DNA of 64,000 nt from Haloferula sp043729195 (lineage in GTDB: Bacteria > Verrucomicrobiota > Verrucomicrobiia > Verrucomicrobiales > Akkermansiaceae): the NCBI GenBank assembly GCA_043729195.1, contig JAYTLR010000016.1:62001-126000 (forward strand), written 5' to 3'. The notes under the pieces were generated by a model. It did no database searches. It saw only the letters and a program-made list of their open reading frames with translations, and was not told the DNA's origin. Below are positions 10,501 to 16,519 of this stretch, in pieces; the stretch's first letter is position 1, and each line of letters begins with the position of its first letter. The translations under genes and the position numbers were made by a program.

Positions 10501-12699
10501 ACCTACGACGAACGCTCGCGCCTGACCGGCTACACGGGTCCCACCGGCAGCATCGGCTACGGCTACGACCGCGTTGGAAACCTCACCGGTGCCAAATCCG
10601 GCACGCCGGGCGGCTACGACATCTCCTACGACTACGATTCGCTCAACCGCCTGGAAACCGTCTATCGCGGCCAGGAAGGGCACGACCCCGCCGCCGCCGC
10701 GATCGCCGCCTACAATTACGATGCGAACGGCAATCTAAACGGCAGCGGCTACGCCAACGGCGTTCAGCACGCCTACGGCTACGATCCCCTCAACCGCCTG
10801 CTAAGCCTGGGCGTTGCCAAGACCGCCGGTTCCGCGCCCGCGACCACTCTGCAAGGCTACGACTACCAGCTCAACAAGCTCGGCCACCGCACCCAGATCA
10901 CCGAGCACGATGGCAGGACGATCACCCACGCCTTCGACGCCCTCCACCGCCTCACGAGCGAAGCGATCACCGCCTCGCCGCTGGCCACGGATCCCCGGGC
11001 ACTCGGCACGCTGACCTACACCCACGACGCCGTCGGCAACCGCCTGACCCGCACCACCACCGGCACCGCCGCCCTGTCCTCGCTGCTCCCCAACCAGGTC
11101 CAAAGCTACACCGCCAACGATCGCCTCACCAGCGACACCTACGACGCGAACGGCAACACCACTTCCAGTGCCCAGGGGGGCACGGGCGGCTCGCCCGTAT
11201 CCGCATCCGACACCTATTCCTTCGACAACAAACTCATCCGCCGCGTCCGCGCCGACGGGCTGGTCATCGACCTCACCTACAATGCCGACGGGCACCGCCT
11301 CACCAAGCTCGTCGCGCTGAACGGTCTGACCCAGCGGGTCCACCAGTATCTCACCGACGCCAACAACCCGACCGGCTACGCCCAGGTCGTCGAAGAAAGG
11401 AACCTGCTCGCCGGGGCAGGGGAGCAGCTCCAGAAGGTCCACCACTACGGCCACGACCTGATCGCTTCCGACAAGAGGGGTCTGGGCGGCTCGCCCGGAG
11501 ACCTCGTCCGCAGCTACTACGCCTACGACGGCCTCGGATCCGTCCGCGGCATCACCGATGCCGCCGGCGACCTCCTCGAAACCTACGACTACGACGCCTA
11601 CGGCACCCTCATCGGCCTCGCCCGCCGCAACGCAGCAGGGACTCTTGAGATCCAAAATCCTCAATCAACAATCCTCAATCCTCAATCGGATTTCCTCTTC
11701 ACCGGCGAGCAATGGGACGCCGACCTCGGAATGTATTTCCTCCGCGCCAGGTACCTGAACCCCGGCACCGGTCGCTTCCACAGCCAGGACAGCTACGAAG
11801 GCAGCAACAGCGACCCGCTTACCCTCCACAAATACCTCTACGGCAACGGCAACCCGGTCATGATGACCGACCCGAGCGGGCGATTCAGTTTGTTGGTTTG
11901 GGCGAGCAGCGTTCAGGGGCAAACAATGACCGGAATGGCCCTCGGTGCCGCAGCTGGTGCCGTGGGTGCAAGACTGGATGCGATGATCGACGTATTCGAA
12001 TCCAACCGCACACCCGAAGAGGGAGCGCAGTATATCAAGGACTCAGAAATTCAAGGGGCACTTCTTGGAGGTGTCGTCGGCGGTTTCGTAGGCTACTTCA
12101 ATGCCGTGGTCCCTGGTTCAGGTGTCCTATTTGCATCAAGCTTGGCGATCGTGACCCTTCCGTCTGCGATTCAAGGAAGCCTCGATGCCTACGAGGCTGG
12201 GAAGTTGGGCTTGGGGACGTTTCGTGCGGCGGCGACGGTCCTATCCATCTTTGCAGTGAAAGCCGGCTCAGCTTCGCCGAGAACACGAATTCCTTTAGCC
12301 AAAAAGACTGATGTTGCCCTAGGGTTGAGTGGTAAGGATAATCCACATCTGCAGCCATGGGCAGACGAAATTGGCGCTATCACAAATCGTGATTGGATCC
12401 CCAGCGGCCTCGCTAATGAAGGGCCCTTCATGGTGCGATTCTATCAAGCACTTGTAAAAGCAACATCAGGTGGCGGAAGAATTAAGTTCAGTCTTGATGG
12501 GAACTTTGACTTGAAGAGAGCACTTGCAACTGATAGAAATGCAGATCCATTCGATGACGGAGTTGGATTCACCAATTGGGAATTGCAGCAAGTGCTCTTC
12601 ATACGCAGGTTTTATGACGCGACAGATTTTTTTCTTGGTGGCAGGAAGCTAACTCCAAGTGAGATGAATGAGCATGGACTTCACTTTAGGGGGGACTGA
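4600..12699 (+). CDS. C-terminal part of the giant LamG/PKD/Rhs polymorphic toxin
   Basis: It is in the same frame as the preceding CDS and was separated from it only by the TGA. The GTG at 4600 has no visible ribosome binding site and leaves no signal peptide, so independent expression is doubtful. The order is: rest of LamG 1 (to about 4790), a PKD-like repeat (4817-5060), LamG 2 (5090-5745), five PKD-like repeats (5770-7205), two Ig-like modules (7210-7800), an Rhs N-terminal module with RTYDSRD and GPGWSLS (7810-8440), about 3.2 kb of YD/RHS repeats, and the Rhs core (11692-11880; LRARYLNPGTGRF, YLYGNGNPV, DPSG). A divergent tip of about 270 residues follows. By analogy with Rhs/YD toxins, the shell should enclose the tip and release it at the core. 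Such proteins mediate contact-dependent competition; the target is unknown. Confidence 0.85.
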   Translation: MVSPHFPTGHRFYVGGLPPNHNINTAVTQDPYRRFDGELDDFSFYARPLARREAELLHASAPEGKELPTLDAPPVIDAGADVRENDPSAAISLNGLVSDDSAAPEIAWTKLSGPGTATFTDASSAVTTVTFSEAGIYTLKLTANDGFTAVSDVVQIHSGLPAAAAVEGLVAWMPGNRHPVDLITGRTGIWSGTESYAPVKAAEGFQFGGGVSRVRYLAPEIAPANTTRGFSIETWLSLPAVIPAGTADLLAFQDLAGAKQHRLYLSQVTTGGVTTPQLNWLTRNATQGSQQIQVIRPFPLDQPFHLALTYDPATARKKAFVNGVQVADVTGPAGTVHHFEKELHVGGFPGEALNFPGQVDELSLYNIALTPAQILAITQAGPNGKFRVPRTDDPRVNAGPDLALEPGEAHAFTPVIDPTAFTAGPLVIAWSKVTGPGSATFDNASLAAATVSFPAPGRYVLSLTVTDGVTTVSDTVTADVVEPPNAAPLATLPASVALQLPAAFVDLDPQVSDDGRPAAVLEHRWIDESGPAPVEFIAGGGFGTRAVFTEAGDYTLVFEVTDGLEITRRQVAVSVAPAPLPPTPNQAPLVVAGDDFTADQISFPLAATITDDGKSLGHSVIQNWSMASGPGPVTFADPSAPATTATVSLPGTYRLRVVAFDGQYYVTDELVVTVPESADGFPNLAPRVALPAFASGKLPKLNVTLQPAVQDDGRTPGPLAFTWTQLDGPAAAEIVAPQEANTAIRFDVAGDYLFELVVSDGALSAVARTAIQVDPFNNSAPVLTMASSAPARPLEQVTLSAIATDDGQPFGNLTYRWTQLSGPVAVAIADPFALETQVTFDIGGSYLFELLVSDGNLSTRGTVSWNVIRTPEVQVITPAAGAEVTDRTLITLQARAALSGGVINSVRFEENGSPLGAGRRAPGTDDWLLTIPPLGPGPHTLTAIATSVDGQTANSAPVSFTVVDFEEQALTLEITSPGEGDTVTDPVAVTGTVYSTRLASWNLTISPLAGPGETVPVATVIASGTGAVMGDTLGTLDPTLLENGIYQLALSATTTTGAALRDTLPVLIEGNLKVGQFSLAFQDLSVDLPGTPLAITRTYDSRDAKGGDFGPGWSLSLSEYKIRKTRSLSTDWEQEQTSQIFNGIGLPVFTIRPQNSKRVVLTMPGGRTETFEAAVEVPLSNRSIGGQFGIGLTVFAANSQLFVPQQQLKMVFNAVEGTEGTLEAVGAGDDHFWLGNTTGEGEIVDLLTFNGYDPTLFRYTTKGGTSYLIHERDGLQSITDVHGNTLTITPDGLIHSAGESILFTRDATGRITEITDPQGEALTYGYDPQGRLSTFTNRVGQTCRYEYTLPAFPHYLTKLIDPAGNTAARSEYNAEGRLIRQIDARGNAIEFTHEVSENRQILHDRLGRPTILEYDDRGNVTRTTNALGDSVTMAYDEDDREILTTTPLGFEVRKTYDAADNVTSITDALGNVTRAAFGMPGRPTRMTNALGVSVDMTYTAAGLLKDILAPDGSTSSATYAPNGTLATLTDPQGNVAETIHDAKGRLTEVRLTSQSGERIATKEFEHDAAGNVTAIIERNGPGEPARITRMEYDAEHRETKRTYPDGTSTFTHYNARGEIERTTDVLNRDTTYTYDLAGNLTSTLYPDGTITRAVYDAESNVIASVDAVGVASYTIHDALNRPVISIAPDATMPPAILTTPEAILEAFQTGPLADNPVSRSEYDEDGRMIRATAPNGAVTTMTYDALGRLVATTDALGHLSTQTYDAAGRRISATDAKGQTSTFEYDLFNQLTKVTDPLGNVTRTAYDSLGRRISSTDAEGNVTHFGYRANGQLDAVTDALGGITRFGYDLLGQQITQTDALNRTTAYEYDLMGRRVARVLPQGQREEMDYNTLGQMTAHRDFNGQEITYQYEALTDRLRSIVAPAGHPSLALSHAPARYEFAYDTLGRRTTATVENAAGTVLSAEEFTYDERSRLTGYTGPTGSIGYGYDRVGNLTGAKSGTPGGYDISYDYDSLNRLETVYRGQEGHDPAAAAIAAYNYDANGNLNGSGYANGVQHAYGYDPLNRLLSLGVAKTAGSAPATTLQGYDYQLNKLGHRTQITEHDGRTITHAFDALHRLTSEAITASPLATDPRALGTLTYTHDAVGNRLTRTTTGTAALSSLLPNQVQSYTANDRLTSDTYDANGNTTSSAQGGTGGSPVSASDTYSFDNKLIRRVRADGLVIDLTYNADGHRLTKLVALNGLTQRVHQYLTDANNPTGYAQVVEERNLLAGAGEQLQKVHHYGHDLIASDKRGLGGSPGDLVRSYYAYDGLGSVRGITDAAGDLLETYDYDAYGTLIGLARRNAAGTLEIQNPQSTILNPQSDFLFTGEQWDADLGMYFLRARYLNPGTGRFHSQDSYEGSNSDPLTLHKYLYGNGNPVMMTDPSGRFSLLVWASSVQGQTMTGMALGAAAGAVGARLDAMIDVFESNRTPEEGAQYIKDSEIQGALLGGVVGGFVGYFNAVVPGSGVLFASSLAIVTLPSAIQGSLDAYEAGKLGLGTFRAAATVLSIFAVKAGSASPRTRIPLAKKTDVALGLSGKDNPHLQPWADEIGAITNRDWIPSGLANEGPFMVRFYQALVKATSGGGRIKFSLDGNFDLKRALATDRNADPFDDGVGFTNWELQQVLFIRRFYDATDFFLGGRKLTPSEMNEHGLHFRGD
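11174..11198 (+). repeat. REP-like hairpin copy A, inside the Rhs coding sequence
   Basis: A 7-bp perfect stem (ACGGGCG/CGCCCGT, loop GCT, 11182-11198) follows a G-run. It shares the core GGGCGGCTCGCCCG with the intergenic copies near 36.55 kb. It is translated in frame as a QGGTGGSP-like linker between two YD repeats. The second Rhs copy lacks it at the equivalent point. Confidence 0.7.
11473..11499 (+). repeat. REP-like hairpin copy B, inside the Rhs coding sequence
   Basis: It reads AAGAGGGGTCT followed by the core GGGCGGCTCGCCCG and flanking bases that extend the hairpin. It is translated as RGLGGSPGD right after GHDLIASD, where the second Rhs copy instead diverges and ends. Its upstream AAGAGGGG matches both intergenic copies near 36.55 kb. 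Confidence 0.7.
11656..11687 (+). repeat. Short tandem AATCCTCAATC repeat inside the Rhs coding sequence
   Basis: AATCCTCAATC occurs at 11656 and 11670, followed by a partial CTCAATC at 11681. It is translated in frame as IQNPQSTILNPQS between the last YD repeat and the Rhs core. It is AT-rich and looks inserted into a tolerant linker. Confidence 0.7.
11881..12699 (+). other. Variable C-terminal toxin tip of the Rhs protein
   Basis: Directly after the DPSG of the Rhs core the composition turns visibly AT-richer and codon use changes, the usual sign of a swapped toxin cassette. The first half (to about 12290) is Gly/Ala-rich with GMALGAAAGAVGA and GALLGGVVGGFVGYF, resembling a glycine-zipper or membrane-active linker. 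The second half contains PWADEIGAITNRDWIPSG, FMVRFYQALVKA, KFSLDGNFDL, NADPFDDG and ends SEMNEHGLHFRGD. I do not recognise the catalytic family. The conserved-looking H, D and R residues near the end suggest an enzyme fold, but this is inference. Confidence 0.6.
12688..12695 (+). promoter_or_regulatory. Strong Shine-Dalgarno of the candidate immunity gene
   Basis: AGGGGGGA lies 7 bases before the ATG at 12703 and inside the last codons of the toxin gene. This supports translational coupling of immunity to toxin and selects this start. Confidence 0.6.
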
Positions 12700-12702
12700 T
12701 CG

Positions 12703-12942
12703 ATGATTGAATACCGAAATATAGCAGTGAAATTGGCACGCTATTTTGAGCACCACAAGAATGACCATCCTCAGTGGGAGTCAGCTCTAAATCTCTCACT
12801 TGATTGGCTAGGTGCATTGGACGGCCGCGACCATGACAAATACTCGATTCATGATCGAGCGTCTCGATTGGATGCAAGTGGAACGGCTGTCGATGAGTTG
12901 AAAATTATGATTCGACAATGGTGCGAAGAGACGAAGAAGTGA
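12703..12942 (+). CDS. Candidate immunity protein for the Rhs toxin tip (79 aa)
   Basis: The gene starts 3 bases after the toxin stop (TGA-TCG-ATG) with a clear ribosome binding site and shares the AT-richer composition of the toxin tip. The product is small, has no signal peptide or membrane segment, and is rich in charged residues (KLARYFEHHKNDH, GRDHDKYSIHDR), consistent with a soluble cytoplasmic alpha-helical protein. I recognise no immunity family. Function is inferred from position: immunity genes follow Rhs/YD toxin genes directly and move with the tip. Confidence 0.65.
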   Translation: MIEYRNIAVKLARYFEHHKNDHPQWESALNLSLDWLGALDGRDHDKYSIHDRASRLDASGTAVDELKIMIRQWCEETKK

Positions 12943-13392
12943 CATGAACGCACAGGCCAGCCAATGGCATTGGCGATGCCAACCCATTTGCTGATCGTAG
13001 CAGGACGAGCTTCTCCCCCTTCGCCAAGGCTTCGGTGGGACGGGTCGGCGGTTGAACACCCTTGGGCTGATGAGATCGGAGTTCGCCGGGCAATGCATTC
13101 GGCCATCCCGCTTTTCCGGGTCCCTCTTCTCTCAATTCGCCAATAGACGGGCAAAAGCCACCTACTTCTCACTCAACACCCCAATGCCTTCCCCCTTCGC
13201 TAAAGCTAGGGAGGACAGGTGCCCACCTCGGAGCGCTGTCCTGGTTAACCTTGAAAACCCTTCGTCGTGCCTGGCGAGTTCGGGAAAGAATTCAGTAAGA
13301 ACCGGAGCGAAGCGGAGATAGACACGCCAGTGTCGTGCCCGCAGGGCGACGAAGGAGTCAAATGCGACTTGTACCTGCGATGTGCCTCGGCA
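12943..13392. other. 450-bp spacer with degraded, repeat-like sequence between the two Rhs loci
   Basis: No intact gene is supported. One frame contains HPWADEIGV (about 13057-13083), matching QPWADEIGA of the toxin tip with nearly every third codon position different; this suggests a remnant of a related tip gene but is short. Two stretches, around 13014-13040 and 13190-13215, both resemble TTCGCCAAGGCTTCGG and look like dispersed repeats. An inverted repeat occupies 13259-13355. Confidence 0.5.
13259..13355. repeat. Inverted repeat CCTTCGTCG ... CGACGAAGG
   Basis: Nine-base arms at 13259-13267 and 13347-13355 enclose about 80 bases in which GTCGTGCC occurs at both ends. The structure lies just before the truncated Rhs gene and may mark the border of a mobile or dispersed element. 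No transposase is present. Confidence 0.55.
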
Positions 13393-14760
13393 ATGGGCGA
13401 CTACCGCCTTCCCAGCCAAGCGTCGTTTCGCCATAGTGGCAACGTCTTGACCCGCGTTGCCGCCATTCTCCTGACGCTGTGGATTTCCCTGCTTGCCGGG
13501 ATTTCCTCCGCCGGGGTGGCCACCTGCACCCACACGGACTTCTACGGCCACGTCACTACCCGCGCCTACGATCCGCTCACCGACCGCCTGCTCGCTGTCG
13601 CCGCGGATCCCGCCCACCCCTCGCTCTCCCTCGACCACGCCCCGGCCCGCCACGAGTTCGGCTACGACCTCCTCGGCCGCCGCACTGCCGCCGTCGTGAA
13701 GAGCGCCGCCGGCACCGTGCTCCACAGCGACGCCTGGTCCTACGATGTCCAGTCCCGCCCGCTCGTCCAGACCTCCACCACCGGCACCCTGCGCTACGCC
13801 TGGGACGCCACCGGCACCCTCGCCGGCGTGAAATCCGACACCGCCGGCGGCTACGACCTGTCCTACGACTACGACGCGCTCAACCGCCTCGCCACCGTCC
13901 ACCACGGCCAGGAAGGCGTCGATCCCGCCTCCTACCCGCTGGCCGCCTACGGCTACGATGCCAATGGCAACCTCGCCGGCGTCAGCTACGCCAACCAGGT
14001 CACCCACGCCTACGCCTACAACACGCTCAATCGCCTCACCGGCCTCGCCGTCGAGCGCCAGCCCGGCGGCTCAGGTGCCATCGCGACCCCGCTGCAAGGC
14101 TACGGCTACACCTTGAATCTTGCCGGCCAGCGCACCCACATCGCCGAGCTGGGCGGGCGGACCATCGCCCACACCTACGATGCCCTCCACCGCCTGACCT
14201 CCGAAACCATCGGCCACGCCCAGGGCAACGCCGCCCCCACGCCGCTCGGCAGCATCAGCTACGACTACGACGAGAACAACAACCGCCTGGCGCGGAACAC
14301 CCAGCCGCAGAACACGGTCGGCGGCACGAATCTCGCGACCCTCCTGCCGAACCAGAACCACTTCTACAACGAGCGCGACCAGCTCGACGGCGACGGCTAC
14401 GACGCCAACGGCAACACCACGTCTTCACTGATCACTGATCACGGATCACTCGGCACTACGTCGGCTTCCGACGTGTATTCCTTCGACAACCGCCTGATCC
14501 GCCGCGAGCGGGCCGACGGCATCACCGTCGACATCCTCTACAGCACCGACGGCGACCGCGTCGCCAAGTGGACCGAGCAAGGCGGTCTCATGCGGAGCAT
14601 CCACCGCTACCTCGTCGACCGCCTCAACCCCACCGGCTACGCCCAGGTGCTTGAGGAAAAGGACGGCACCGGCCAGCTCGTCGCCCGCCACCTCTACGGC
14701 CACGACCTGATTGCCTCGGATTGCACCCCAATCGCTCAATCTCCTACCCCCCGTCCTTGA
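13393..14760 (+). pseudogene. Truncated Rhs/YD-repeat gene copy (displaced Rhs fragment)
   Basis: From the ATG at 13393 the product has a signal-peptide-like segment (LTRVAAILLTLWISLLAGISSAGVA) joined almost directly to the middle of the YD-repeat region. Residues from about 13616 align with the main Rhs gene from about 10379 (HPSL..HAPAR.EF..D.LGRRT) through GHDLIASD (14699 versus 11452). It then ends without the Rhs core or toxin tip. Further YD sequence (AYDGRGSVRGLTDT, from 14774) resumes in another frame behind a TAG, showing a frameshift and nonsense change. Either a deleted orphan Rhs gene or a silent recombination donor. An earlier GTG/ATG-type start near 13267 is possible but would translate the inverted repeat. 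Confidence 0.75.
14427..14452 (+). repeat. TGATCA-rich palindromic insertion in the second Rhs copy
   Basis: TGATCACTGATCACGGATCA starts at 14429 and contains overlapping GATC palindromes. It encodes LITDHGSLG at exactly the point where the main Rhs gene carries REP-like copy A (after DANGNTTSS, before SASD.YSFDN). Confidence 0.65.
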
Positions 14761-15014
14761 ACGCCAATGGTAGGCCTACGACGGTCGCGGCTCCGTCCGC
14801 GGTCTCACCGACACAGCGGCGTCGTTCCGCCCTTAACCCGGCGATCGCAAGGGCTGCGAATAGCGGGGGCGGAGAGGAAAGTGAACCGCCAATCGAGGAA
14901 TCCCGGGCTTGATGCGGACGCCGATCATCCTACTTTTCTCGAATGTGAGGTTGCCACCTGATCAGTCGCTACGTCTGGGCTTGGTCGCTGCGGGGCGCGG
15001 CTTTGGAACGCCGC
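14761..15014 (+). other. Decayed end of the second Rhs copy and unassigned spacer
   Basis: Bases 14774-14815 still encode AYDGRGSVRGLTDT of an Rhs shell in a shifted frame. The rest, up to 15014, shows no convincing gene, RNA or repeat. Confidence 0.6.
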
Positions 15015-15080
15015 ATGAGGGAGGTCTGGAATGAGTTCAAGAAGGCACGAGAGGATTTCGAGCGGGACTTCTTTTTCTAG
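15015..15080 (+). pseudogene. Remnant of a tatA-like gene (C-terminal amphipathic tail only)
   Basis: It encodes NEFKKAREDFERD before a TAG; the intact TatA just downstream has GEFKKAREDFEKE at the corresponding site. The DNA differs mainly at third codon positions, so it is a diverged homologue and not a fresh duplication. The membrane segment and hinge are missing upstream, where an in-frame stop occurs at 14946. Confidence 0.6.
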
Positions 15081-15130
15081 GGTACGCCGGTTGCGGCGAA
15101 AGACCTCCCGCTGCCCGCCCGTTATTCCCA

Positions 15131-15159
15131 TTGCAAGCGGCCCTGCCCCGCCTTAGCCT
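15131..15159 (+). promoter_or_regulatory. Putative sigma-70-type promoter of tatA
   Basis: TTGCAA (15131-15136), 17-base spacer, TAGCCT (15154-15159), 7 bases before the chosen tatA ATG. The closeness implies a leaderless or nearly leaderless mRNA. Confidence 0.4.
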
Positions 15160-15166
15160 CGAATCC

Positions 15167-15400
15167 ATGAACACAACGCTCGCTTTTGGAATGCCCGGCG
15201 GTCCTGAGTGGATCATCATCTTTATCATCGTGCTACTTCTCTTCGGAGCGAAGAAGTTGCCGGAGCTCGCCCGCGGGGTCGGCAAGAGCATGGGAGAGTT
15301 CAAAAAGGCCCGTGAGGACTTCGAAAAGGAGATCACCCGTAGCGAAGACGATGTCCGTATCAAGGAAGCCGCGGGCAAGGAGGCTCACGACAAGGTCTGA
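15167..15400 (+). CDS. tatA: Sec-independent translocase protein TatA (77 aa)
   Basis: TatA/E proteins form the pore-like component of the twin-arginine pathway, which exports folded proteins across the inner membrane. The product has the full family layout: a short periplasmic N-terminus, one membrane helix (EWIIIFIIVLLLF, about residues 14-27), the FGAKKLPELA hinge, and a charged amphipathic helix (KSMGEFKKAREDFEKEI). The ATG at 15167 gives a normal start; an upstream in-frame start would overlap the putative promoter. A lipoprotein gene follows 3 bases after the stop. No tatC is in the window, although Tat-type signals occur on the DUF1501 and YcbK-like proteins. Confidence 0.9.
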   Translation: MNTTLAFGMPGGPEWIIIFIIVLLLFGAKKLPELARGVGKSMGEFKKAREDFEKEITRSEDDVRIKEAAGKEAHDKV

Positions 15401-15403
15401 TCG

Positions 15404-16453
15404 ATGAAATTCCGCACGTTTCTCCCTACATCCGCCCCGGGCTTACTCGGGGCGTTTTTGTTGCCTCTGGCCCTGCTGGCCTGCAAGGACAAGGACCAAA
15501 CGGCGGACTGGGCCGGACATCCGAAGTCCCAGCCGCCGGCCGTCGTGGTCGCGGCGGCTCCGGCGGCCATTCCAAAGCCGGTGACTCCGGTGGCAGCCGC
15601 GCCGGTGGTCGAATCGGAACCGGTGGCGGAAGGATCGGTCCGGTTCATCTCCTACAACGTGGAGAACTGGCTGACCATGGACCGCTACGTGGATGGCAAG
15701 AGCTTGAAGGGCTCGCCGAAGCCGGAGAAGGAGAAGCTGGCGATCGCCGAACTGCTCGCCGATGCAAAGCCGGACATCCTCGGAATCTCGGAAATTGGCA
15801 ATGAGTCGGACGTGAAGGACCTCCAGTCCTACCTCGAAAAGGCGGGCCATCCGATGCCGCATTCTCATTTGAACCGCGGAGCGGATCCGACCCGCAGCCT
15901 GGTGCTGATCTCCCGCTTCCCGATCGGTAAGACGGTGGTGCGCGATGATCTGACCTACAGTTCAAAGGGTCGCGATTACGCGATGCAACGCGGCATTCTG
16001 GACGCGACGGTCGAGACTCCGGCCGGGGCGTTCCGTTTTCTGGGGCTGCATCTGAAGTCGAAGCGCGAGACCGATGACGGCGACCAGGAGGACATGCGGC
16101 GAAACGAAGGTCACTTGCTGCGGCGCGAAATCGACGAGATTTTGAGTGAGGATCCGGATGCCCGGCTGGTGGTGTATGGCGATTTGAACGATACCCGCCA
16201 GAGTTCGACGATCCGGACGATTCACGGCGGTGGGAAGAATCCGAAATCGCTGCTGATGATCGCCTTGAAGGACTCCCGCGGCCACTACTGGACCCATCAT
16301 TGGGATTTCCAGGACGTGTATTCGCGGATCGATTACGTGCTGGTCAGCGGCGCGCTGCGGAACTCGATCGACTGGGACCACTGCAAGATCATCGACAACG
16401 ATGCCGTGGCGGCAGCCAGCGATCACCGGCCCTTGCTGGTGATCCTGAAGTAG
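15404..16453 (+). CDS. Endonuclease/exonuclease/phosphatase-family lipoprotein (349 aa)
   Basis: The N-terminus is a lipoprotein signal (LALLAC, Cys27) followed by a low-complexity Pro/Ala/Val linker to about residue 80. The catalytic domain carries the EEP-fold motifs: SYNVENW near its start, GISEIG with the metal-binding Glu, GDLNDT, DYVLV and the terminal SDHRPL. Family members are Mg-dependent nucleases or phosphodiesterases acting on nucleic acids or phospho-lipids; the substrate here is unknown. The lipid anchor puts it in the envelope. It follows tatA with a 3-base gap, but a textbook terminator lies within its first 60 bases, so its expression from the tatA promoter may be reduced. 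Confidence 0.85.
   Translation: MKFRTFLPTSAPGLLGAFLLPLALLACKDKDQTADWAGHPKSQPPAVVVAAAPAAIPKPVTPVAAAPVVESEPVAEGSVRFISYNVENWLTMDRYVDGKSLKGSPKPEKEKLAIAELLADAKPDILGISEIGNESDVKDLQSYLEKAGHPMPHSHLNRGADPTRSLVLISRFPIGKTVVRDDLTYSSKGRDYAMQRGILDATVETPAGAFRFLGLHLKSKRETDDGDQEDMRRNEGHLLRREIDEILSEDPDARLVVYGDLNDTRQSSTIRTIHGGGKNPKSLLMIALKDSRGHYWTHHWDFQDVYSRIDYVLVSGALRNSIDWDHCKIIDNDAVAAASDHRPLLVILK
15433..15459 (+). terminator. Intrinsic terminator embedded in the lipoprotein signal-peptide coding region
   Basis: A perfect 7-bp stem (CGCCCCG at 15433-15439, CGGGGCG at 15448-15454) with an 8-base loop is followed by TTTTT. It should end tatA transcripts, yet it sits 30 bases inside the next reading frame. Confidence 0.65.
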
Positions 16454-16519
16454 CGCGGTTCCCCGCAGCGATTGCGGGCTTTCGCAAGGCTCTCACGATG
16501 TTAGACTGCGGCACGGGTG

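Noticed and set aside
2824..10683. Long minus-strand open frames across the Rhs gene
   Set aside because: High GC opens the antisense frame; the products are Arg/Gly-rich without domains and disagree with the strong plus-strand domain series.
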